Source: Actinomycetota bacterium
GTDB lineage: Bacteria > Actinomycetota > Thermoleophilia > Gaiellales > Gaiellaceae
Reading direction: 5' to 3'
Assembly: GCA_013813345.1 (NCBI GenBank)
Contig: JACCRW010000441.1
Location: 1 to 9,480, forward strand
Length of the DNA: 9,480 nucleotides
Shown: positions 4,687 through 9,480 of the stretch, piece by piece
Layout of the letters: the number at the start of each line of letters is the position of its first letter
How positions within the stretch are numbered: the stretch's first letter is position 1
The notes under the pieces: model-generated
Database searches by the model: none
Seen by the model: the letters and a program-made list of their open reading frames with translations, nothing else
What the model was told of the DNA's origin: nothing
Position numbers and translations under genes: made by a program

Positions 4687-7415
4687 CTCTCAGTTCCCGC
4701 CTCAGCCTCCGCGAGCCGCTGGTAGAAGAAGCCGCCGAGGAGGAGCACGGCGCCGACGGCCAAGAACGACGCGGCCCGCGCGACCGAGCTGAGCGTCGCG
4801 AGGTCGTAGAGGAAGAGCTTGCCGAGCGCGAGCGCAAAGAGCCCGAGCGCCGCCAGCCGCAGCACACGCTGCCCGCGCCGCAATCCGACGACGAGGATCG
4901 TCAAGGCGACGAGGCCCCAGAACGCGCTCACCGCGGTGTACCCGCGCTGGAAGGCGGTCGTCGTGCCGGCGGTGCCGAGCTCCTGGACGAGCCCGAGGAT
5001 CGCGAGCGAGGCGCCGTAGAGCCCGATCGTCGCAAGAGTCCAGCGGAGCGCCCGGCCGAGCTCGTCGCTGCCAGAGTCGAGCCAGCGATCCAGGGCATCG
5101 GTCGGCCGGTCGATCTGCCGGAGGGCCACGGCGAGCACGGCCAGGGCGCCGAGCACGAGCAGCAGCGCGGGCACCCCGTCCGCGGGCGTCTCGTTCGCCC
5201 GGAGGAAGTCGCCCGGAGTCGCCAGGAGCGCAATCGTCAACGTGCCGCCGAGCAGCGTGAACGCGCCGGCACCGAGCCAGAGCCTCGGCTCGCGAAGGAC
5301 AGTTCCCGCCGCCGCGAGCGCGACCGCCGCGAGCGTCCAGGCAAGCACGAGCCAGGTGTGGTCGAGCAGGACGAGCGACGAGGCAAGCCCGAGCACGAGC
5401 GCCGCGAGCCAGAAGCACGTGGCCAGGTCGCGCCGCCGGAAGACGATTGCCGCGACGAGCAGATGCGCGGCGCCGATCCCGGCGAGCGCGTAGCCGCGAG
5501 CATCGCCGGCGAAGAGCTCGGCGGCGACGAACCCCGAGAGGATCGTGCTGATCGCGGCCCCGACCCACGGGACGACCTCCACTCGCCGCGAGAGGAGGCC
5601 GTGCAGCAGGGCCGCGGCCGCCGCGGCAACGGCGAGCACGACCGCGCACCAGCCGCGGTGCTCGGGCAGCGAGCCGATGGTCGAGAACTGGAAGTTGAGC
5701 AGGGTGAAGCAGAGACCCGCGATCCCGCCGAGCTCGAGCAGCCGCGATCGCCGGAGCAACCCGGCCGTGAGCACGGCGAGCGCGGTCAGGCTCCAGAGCG
5801 CCGTGACGGCGACATTTCCCCAGCCGAAGGGATTCTCGAGCTCGGTTCGCTCGGCGATCCCGAGGATCCCGAGCGAGGCCGCATCCACCAGGACGAGCGT
5901 GCCCACGGCGACTGCGCCGATCCCGATCGGCCGGCGATAGCGATCGACCTCGGCGATGAGCTGCGCGAGCGCGGCAGGCATCGCGCTCCCGCCGCGGCTC
6001 GGCGGCCAGGTTCGGGCCAGGAGCCCGTATGCGACGAGCGCGAGGCCGATCGCCGTCAGCGCCGGAATGCCGACGAAGTGATCCGTGTTCGCCTCGTACA
6101 GGCTGACGAGCGGGGCTTGCTCGAGTGTGTAGAGGAGCGCCAGCGCGAGATAGGCGAGCGCGACGAGCTGAAAGCGCGTCTCGGCGATCCGGCGGCCGAG
6201 CCAGCCGAGCGCAACTGCCTCGACCGACCACGCGACGACGAGCGCCGGCCCGTCCAGGAACTGGGCGGTCGCCGTGGCCGCGAAGACGGTTCCGAAGACG
6301 GCCGCGAGAGCGCCGAGCTCGCGGGTCTCGTCCCGCCAGAAGCCGATCGCAACCGCGCCGAAGGAGGCCGCGAGCGCGGCGAGCACGATCCCGCGCGGAT
6401 CGCCCTCGAGCAACGCGAACGACGCGACCCCGCCGAGCAGAGCGCCGCCGGCGACGAAGATGCTCGCGAGCGAATCGAGCTGCGCCCGACCGGCGGCGAG
6501 CTGGCGCGCGATCCCGGCCCCGAAGTAGAGCCCGACGAAGACGAGAGCGAGTGCGACGGTTCTGTTTCGCGCGGGATCGTCCTCTGCAAGCACGAGCGCG
6601 AGGATCTGAGGCGCGCTGACGGCGCTCGCCCAGACGAGCAGCGCTCCCCACTGTTGCCGGACTGACACGACGGAGGCTGCCGCGAAGACGATTCCGACGA
6701 AGGCCGTTCCCGTCACGGTGAGACTGCCGTCGACGATCACGATCGCCGGCACCACCATGGCGCCGATCAGGCCGAGCGCCGCGACGACCTGCGACGACCA
6801 GTGGAGGGCGAGCGCGACGCCGAGGCCGGCGATCAGGCCCGCCAGGACGAGAGCCGCGAGCGCGGGGACGAGGTCGTAGAGCGCCGCAGCGGCGAGGAGC
6901 GTCGCGTAGCCGCCGGCGATCCCGGCGCCCGCTGCGGCGACGGCGGCGTGCAGCCGGCCGTAGCGCGCATGAAGCAGGATCGCGGCCGCGAAGACGAGAG
7001 CGGATGCGCCGCCCCCGAGCACGACGCGCGCGAGCGGTCCGATCCAGCCGTTATTGGCGGCAAGCACGAAGAAGAAGACGACTCCGAGCAGCGTCACGAC
7101 GCCGCCGGCGAGCGCGAGCCCACGGGCGCCGAGGAGGTCGGCCGCATCGAGCTTCGGCAGCGAGAGCCGGGGCAGCTCGCGCTTCAGCTGCTCGAGCTCG
7201 CGCTCCCACCCGCTCGGCTCCTGCTCCGGCTCCGCGCGCGTCGAGCGCGGCGGCGTGGGCGGTGCAACGACGCGGAGCGGCTGTGGCTCGACGGCGACCG
7301 GCTCGGGCTGCGGCGAGCCAGCGAGCACCGTCGCCCGGATCGCCTGCAGCTCGCCTCCGAGGTCGCGAAGCTCGCTCTCGATCCGGTCGAGCCGGGCCAG
7401 CACGCTGGCGCTCAT
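4683..7415 (-). CDS. DUF2339 multi-pass membrane protein
   Basis: The product has 910 residues. The N-terminus is cytoplasmic-looking: a short coiled-coil stretch (about 3-30, LARLDRIESELRDLGGEL), a proline/glutamate-rich linker (34-68) and an amphipathic helix (69-83). The rest is a long series of Ala/Leu/Val-rich hydrophobic segments, more than twenty by eye, broken by short charged loops. The opening block LLGARGLALAGGVVTLLGVVFFF (94-116), NNGWIGPLARVVLG (121-134) and the later GAGIAGGYATLLAAAALYDLVP run are hallmarks of DUF2339, a predicted membrane family of unknown function. Length (900 or so) is normal for the family. ATG 7415 is chosen because AGGAGG lies six bases upstream and because it makes an ATGA overlap with the XRE regulator gene. 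Coupling to XRE suggests shared expression and perhaps shared function. I will not assign a biochemical role. Confidence 0.88.
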   Translation of the reverse strand: MSASVLARLDRIESELRDLGGELQAIRATVLAGSPQPEPVAVEPQPLRVVAPPTPPRSTRAEPEQEPSGWERELEQLKRELPRLSLPKLDAADLLGARGLALAGGVVTLLGVVFFFVLAANNGWIGPLARVVLGGGASALVFAAAILLHARYGRLHAAVAAAGAGIAGGYATLLAAAALYDLVPALAALVLAGLIAGLGVALALHWSSQVVAALGLIGAMVVPAIVIVDGSLTVTGTAFVGIVFAAASVVSVRQQWGALLVWASAVSAPQILALVLAEDDPARNRTVALALVFVGLYFGAGIARQLAAGRAQLDSLASIFVAGGALLGGVASFALLEGDPRGIVLAALAASFGAVAIGFWRDETRELGALAAVFGTVFAATATAQFLDGPALVVAWSVEAVALGWLGRRIAETRFQLVALAYLALALLYTLEQAPLVSLYEANTDHFVGIPALTAIGLALVAYGLLARTWPPSRGGSAMPAALAQLIAEVDRYRRPIGIGAVAVGTLVLVDAASLGILGIAERTELENPFGWGNVAVTALWSLTALAVLTAGLLRRSRLLELGGIAGLCFTLLNFQFSTIGSLPEHRGWCAVVLAVAAAAAALLHGLLSRRVEVVPWVGAAISTILSGFVAAELFAGDARGYALAGIGAAHLLVAAIVFRRRDLATCFWLAALVLGLASSLVLLDHTWLVLAWTLAAVALAAAGTVLREPRLWLGAGAFTLLGGTLTIALLATPGDFLRANETPADGVPALLLVLGALAVLAVALRQIDRPTDALDRWLDSGSDELGRALRWTLATIGLYGASLAILGLVQELGTAGTTTAFQRGYTAVSAFWGLVALTILVVGLRRGQRVLRLAALGLFALALGKLFLYDLATLSSVARAASFLAVGAVLLLGGFFYQRLAEAEAGTES
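7412..7415 (-). other. ATGA start/stop overlap coupling XRE regulator and DUF2339
   Basis: Minus-strand bases 7415-7412 read ATGA, joining the DUF2339 ATG to the TGA of the XRE gene. The DUF2339 gene also has its own good Shine-Dalgarno inside the end of the XRE gene. Confidence 0.88.
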
Positions 7416-7717
7416 GCCTCTCCTCCTGTAGCAGGGTCTCGAGGGATCAAATCGACGTGCAGGTCGCAATCAAGCGCGTCCGCGATCCTGAGCAAGGTGT
7501 CGATCCGAGGCGGCCTGCCGCCGCTCTCGAGCCGCGCGATCGCCGATTGGGTCGTGCCGACGCGCTGGGCGAGCTCGCGCTGGGAGAAATTGCGGGCGAC
7601 GCGCCGCTCCGCGACCTCGCCCGCGATCGCGGCGAAGAACCAGCCCTCCTCGGCTCCCGCCAGTCGGGCGCGCAGGCGCTCGAGCGGAAGCGGCTTGGGG
7701 TCCTCCGAGTATCGCAT
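7412..7717 (-). CDS. XRE-family helix-turn-helix regulator, HigA-like
   Basis: The product has 101 residues. A Cro/CI-type helix-turn-helix lies at about 44-65 (FSQRELAQRVGTTQSAIARLES), followed by GGRPPRIDTLLRIADALDCDLHVDLIP (66-92), the tail usual in XRE antitoxins and small regulators. The N-terminal 40 residues (SEDPKPLPLERLRARLAGAEEGWFF and on) form a helical extension seen in HigA-like proteins, where it can contact a toxin. No HigB-like toxin gene is adjacent: upstream there is only a 45-base gap and downstream lies DUF2339. ATG 7717 is preferred because the -10 box TATGAT covers the other candidate, ATG 7729, placing the transcription start at 7717-7718 and giving a leaderless message. 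Two inverted repeats over the promoter make autoregulation likely. It overlaps DUF2339 by ATGA. The regulator call is firm; an antitoxin role is only a resemblance. Confidence 0.88.
   Translation of the reverse strand: MRYSEDPKPLPLERLRARLAGAEEGWFFAAIAGEVAERRVARNFSQRELAQRVGTTQSAIARLESGGRPPRIDTLLRIADALDCDLHVDLIPRDPATGGEA
7422..7427 (-). promoter_or_regulatory. Shine-Dalgarno site of the DUF2339 gene
   Basis: AGGAGG on the minus strand lies six bases before ATG 7415, within the last codons of the XRE gene. It decides the start against the longer in-frame reading from 7469. Confidence 0.85.
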
Positions 7718-7743
7718 ATTTGCGATCATAGCCGGGCTGCTAT
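7711..7743. promoter_or_regulatory. Two adjacent inverted repeats, likely XRE operators
   Basis: Site 1 at 7711-7726 reads ATCGC-N6-GCGAT and site 2 at 7728-7743 reads ATAGC-N6-GCTAT. Both are 16 bp with 5-bp arms and a 6-bp centre, and they share the form AT-N-GC-N6-GC-N-AT. Their centres are 17 bp apart. Site 1 overlaps the -10 end, the start of transcription and the ATG; site 2 fills the spacer between -35 and -10. A dimer bound to either would block RNA polymerase. That the neighbouring XRE protein binds here is inference. Confidence 0.65.
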
Positions 7744-7752
7744 TGCTGTCAA
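7725..7752 (-). promoter_or_regulatory. Near-consensus sigma-70-type promoter of the XRE-DUF2339 operon
   Basis: On the minus strand TTGACA (7752-7747) is followed by 16 bases and TATGAT (7730-7725), one mismatch from TATAAT. Transcription should begin around 7718-7717, at the ATG of the XRE gene. It is the clearest promoter in the window, and it lies in the short gap after the aminotransferase stop. Confidence 0.8.
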
Positions 7753-7762
7753 CCCCGGAGCG

Positions 7763-8911
7763 TCAAGCAAGCAGCGCGCGGTGCCGCTCGAGCGCGGCCA
7801 GCACGGCGTCGACGTCGTCGGCCGTGTTGTAGAGATGCAGCGAGACGCGCAGGCTCGAATCTCGCTCTGAGGCGACGATCTCCTCCTCGGCGAGCGCGGT
7901 CACGAGCGCCGGCGCGTCCGTCGAGCGTACGCAGGCGAGCGGGCCGAGCGCCGGCGCCGCAAGGCTCCCACCGAGCTCGTCGACCCCGGCGACGAGTCGC
8001 TCGACCAGAGTCCGGACGTGCTGGGCGATCGCGAGCACCCCCGCCTCCGCGATCAGACCGGCTCCCGCCACGCCCGCGTAGATGTTCGGAACCGGCGGCG
8101 TTCCGGCGTCGAAGCGGCGCGCGCTGCGGTGCGGCCGGTAGCGCTCGATCTGCATCTCGAAGACGTTCTCGTCCGCGAACCAGCCGGTTTGCGTGGGCAG
8201 AAGCTCGGTCACGAGACCGGGTCGGCAGGCCATGAACGCGAGCCCGGCCGAGGCGAGGAGGTACTTGACGGTGCCGCCGACGAGGACGTCGCCCGCCTGC
8301 CTTACATCGATCGGAATCGCGCCGATCCCCTGGTAGCCGTCCACGAGCATCAGCGCGCCGTGCTCGCGAGCGAGCCCGTGAATCGCCCCGACATCGTGGA
8401 CTGCACCCGTGCGGTAGGAGACGAGCGTCGAGCAGACGAGCGCTGTCCGCTCGTCGATCGCAGCCGCGTACGCCTCCGGCTCGGGCGCGACCTGGACGAC
8501 CTCGGCGCCGCGAAGCTCCTGCGCGTGGGCGATCTGGCCGATCGCGGGGAACTCGTTCTCGGAGATCACGATCCGGTTGCGCTCGCCCGAGAGATCGAGC
8601 GCGGACACGAGCGCGCTGACCGCAGCCGAGACCGAGGTCTGGATCGCGACGTCGTCGGGCTGCGCGCAGACGAGACCGGCGAACGCGACGCGGGCGGCCT
8701 CGGCCCGCTCGACCCAGTGCTCCCACTCGGCGCCGTGCTCGTCCCAGCCGGCGAGGTATTCCTCGTAGGCCGCCCGAACCTCGTTCGAGAGCGCTCCCTG
8801 CGAGCACGAGTTGACGTAGACCTTGCGCTCGAAGACGGGAAAACGCCCACGAATCGCCTCGCCGAGAAGCCTCGTACCTGCGTCCGTCTCTGTCACCGTG
8901 TCTGCGACCAT
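7763..8911 (-). CDS. Class V aminotransferase-fold PLP-dependent enzyme
   Basis: The product has 382 residues, typical for the class V fold (cysteine desulfurases, isopenicillin N epimerase-like enzymes, kynureninase). D191 in MLVDGYQGIG should bind the pyridine nitrogen, with Q194 three residues on. K216 in GGTVKYLLASAGLAF is the expected Schiff-base lysine. TSVSAAVSAL (92-101) lies where the phosphate-binding loop falls, and NEFPA (119-123) is also conserved in the family. No desulfurase-type active-site cysteine loop is evident, so a cysteine desulfurase is not favoured; the substrate is unknown. ATG 8911 is the only ATG, GTG or TTG in frame between the livF stop and the conserved body, but it has no Shine-Dalgarno. 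It arises inside a 12-bp tandem repeat, so the first 13 residues are repeat-encoded. GTG 8896 is an alternative start. It follows livF by 54 bases on the same strand, probably in one operon. Confidence 0.88.
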   Translation of the reverse strand: MVADTVTETDAGTRLLGEAIRGRFPVFERKVYVNSCSQGALSNEVRAAYEEYLAGWDEHGAEWEHWVERAEAARVAFAGLVCAQPDDVAIQTSVSAAVSALVSALDLSGERNRIVISENEFPAIGQIAHAQELRGAEVVQVAPEPEAYAAAIDERTALVCSTLVSYRTGAVHDVGAIHGLAREHGALMLVDGYQGIGAIPIDVRQAGDVLVGGTVKYLLASAGLAFMACRPGLVTELLPTQTGWFADENVFEMQIERYRPHRSARRFDAGTPPVPNIYAGVAGAGLIAEAGVLAIAQHVRTLVERLVAGVDELGGSLAAPALGPLACVRSTDAPALVTALAEEEIVASERDSSLRVSLHLYNTADDVDAVLAALERHRALLA

Positions 8912-8956
8912 GTCTGCGACTTTGTCTGCAACCGTGTCTGCAACCGTCTCTGCGAC
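8873..8956 (-). repeat. Seven-unit 12-bp tandem repeat across the aminotransferase start codon
   Basis: Read on the minus strand, seven 12-bp units follow each other with consensus GTYGCAGACACG. In the aminotransferase frame they spell VAET, VADT, VADK, VADM, VADT, VTET and DAGT, decaying at both ends. The start ATG is the fourth codon of the fourth unit, where the others have ACG or AAA. The frame is open without a stop from just after the livF TAG (8968-8966). A gain or loss of a unit would keep the frame. Confidence 0.85.
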
Positions 8957-8965
8957 GGGTGGTCG

Positions 8966-9480
8966 CTAGCGGCCAAGGTACGCCTTCCTCAGATCCTCGT
9001 TCTCGATCAGTTCGCTCGCCTTGCCCTGGAGGACGACGCGACCGGTCGAGAGGACGTAGCCGCGGTCGGCGATCGAGAGCGCCATGTTTGCGTTCTGCTC
9101 GACGACCAGCATCGCGACCCCGGCCTCGTGCACTTGCTGGATGATCTCGAAGCTCCGCTCGACGAGCACGGGCGCGAGGCCCATCGAGGGCTCGTCCATC
9201 AGCAGGAGCTTCGGGTGGCTCATCAGCGCGCGGCCCATCGCCACCATCTGCTGCTCGCCGCCGGAGAGCGTGCCCGCAAGCTGGGAGCGGCGCTCGTAGA
9301 CGAGCGGGAAGAGCGAGTAGATCCGCTCGAAGTCGTCCTTCCGGCCCTTGCCGTCGCGGTTCAGATACGCGCCCATTTCCAAGTTCTCGAGCACGGTCAT
9401 CGGGCCGAAGAGACGCCGGTTCTCGGGCACAATCGCCATCCCGCGGCCGATCCGGTGGCTCGTCGAGCGGCCCGTGACGT
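8966..9480 (-). CDS. livF: Branched-chain amino acid ABC transporter ATP-binding protein, LivF type (N-terminus outside window)
   Basis: 170 residues are visible of an expected 235 or so. The frame continues past 9480, so the ATG at 9439 is internal; the upstream codons read GRSTSHRIGRG just before MAIVPENRRLF, the standard LivF run G-x-x-x-x-x-R-I-A-R-x-G-I-x-x-V-P-E-x-R-R-x-F. The ABC signature LSGGEQQ is at visible residues 71-77, and Walker B LLLMDEP at 91-97 with the D-loop SMGLAP after it. MLVVEQNANMAL carries the V-E-Q-N that LivF proteins have in place of the switch histidine. Walker A is in the missing part. The protein drives uptake of leucine, isoleucine, valine or related substrates (some members take urea or amides) at the inner membrane. 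livG and permease genes are expected beyond the window edge. The TAG stop lies in the window's fourth CTAG. The aminotransferase follows in the same frame. Confidence 0.93.
   Translation of the reverse strand, partial: VTGRSTSHRIGRGMAIVPENRRLFGPMTVLENLEMGAYLNRDGKGRKDDFERIYSLFPLVYERRSQLAGTLSGGEQQMVAMGRALMSHPKLLLMDEPSMGLAPVLVERSFEIIQQVHEAGVAMLVVEQNANMALSIADRGYVLSTGRVVLQGKASELIENEDLRKAYLGR

Noticed and set aside
5358..6665. Long plus-strand open frame opposite the DUF2339 gene
   Set aside because: It is a low-complexity, charge-rich translation mirroring the membrane protein codons, with no Shine-Dalgarno site or domain. It is a shadow frame.
7416..7469. Longer start for the DUF2339 gene
   Set aside because: It would overlap the XRE gene and ignore the well-spaced AGGAGG before ATG 7415.
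7412..7762. HigBA toxin-antitoxin locus
   Set aside because: Only the HigA-like regulator is present. The gap upstream is too short for a HigB gene and the downstream gene is a large membrane protein.
8873..8956. CRISPR-like array
   Set aside because: The 12-bp units are directly contiguous with no spacers and lie in a coding frame, so this is a simple tandem repeat.

Overview
The window is GC-rich (about 70% by eye), densely coding bacterial DNA. It looks like an actinobacterial chromosome, possibly of the Thermoleophilia type. That placement rests on base composition, codon use and the look of the VOC, DUF2339 and DinB proteins, so it is inference. I see no rRNA, tRNA, insertion sequence, phage gene or CRISPR array. 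No stretch over 300 bases lacks a gene; the longest gap is 61 bases.

Layout. Positions 1-291 (+) hold the C-terminal half of a GNAT acetyltransferase, closed by a hairpin at its stop codon. dinB, encoding DNA polymerase IV, follows at 353-1417 (+) and converges on an ankyrin-repeat gene at 1414-2055 (-). A small VOC/glyoxalase-like gene (2111-2533, +) converges on a two-gene minus-strand operon: an SGNH/GDSL lipoprotein hydrolase (3384-4076), then a dimethylarginine dimethylaminohydrolase-like enzyme (2530-3387). Divergent from these is a flavin-binding PNPOx-family gene (4096-4686, +). It converges on a large DUF2339 membrane protein (4683-7415, -), which is translationally coupled to an upstream XRE regulator (7412-7717, -). 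A class V PLP-dependent aminotransferase (7763-8911, -) and the C-terminal part of a LivF-type branched-chain amino acid ABC ATPase (8966 to beyond 9480, -) complete the window.

How it works together. Most genes are unrelated housekeeping or accessory enzymes, but the junctions are striking. Five of the ten gene junctions overlap by exactly four bases. Both overlapping same-strand pairs use ATGA, and all three convergent pairs share the palindrome CTAG as two opposed TAG stops. By my reading CTAG occurs only four times in the window, each time at a stop codon.

The best regulatory structure lies ahead of the XRE gene. A near-consensus promoter (TTGACA, 16 bases, TATGAT) carries two adjacent inverted repeats of the same form, AT-N-GC-N6-GC-N-AT. 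It appears to make a leaderless mRNA that begins at the XRE start codon. This suggests an autoregulated XRE/DUF2339 membrane-protein unit, which is the most likely undescribed system here. A second oddity is a seven-unit 12-bp tandem repeat that straddles the aminotransferase start codon and lies in frame with the livF stop.
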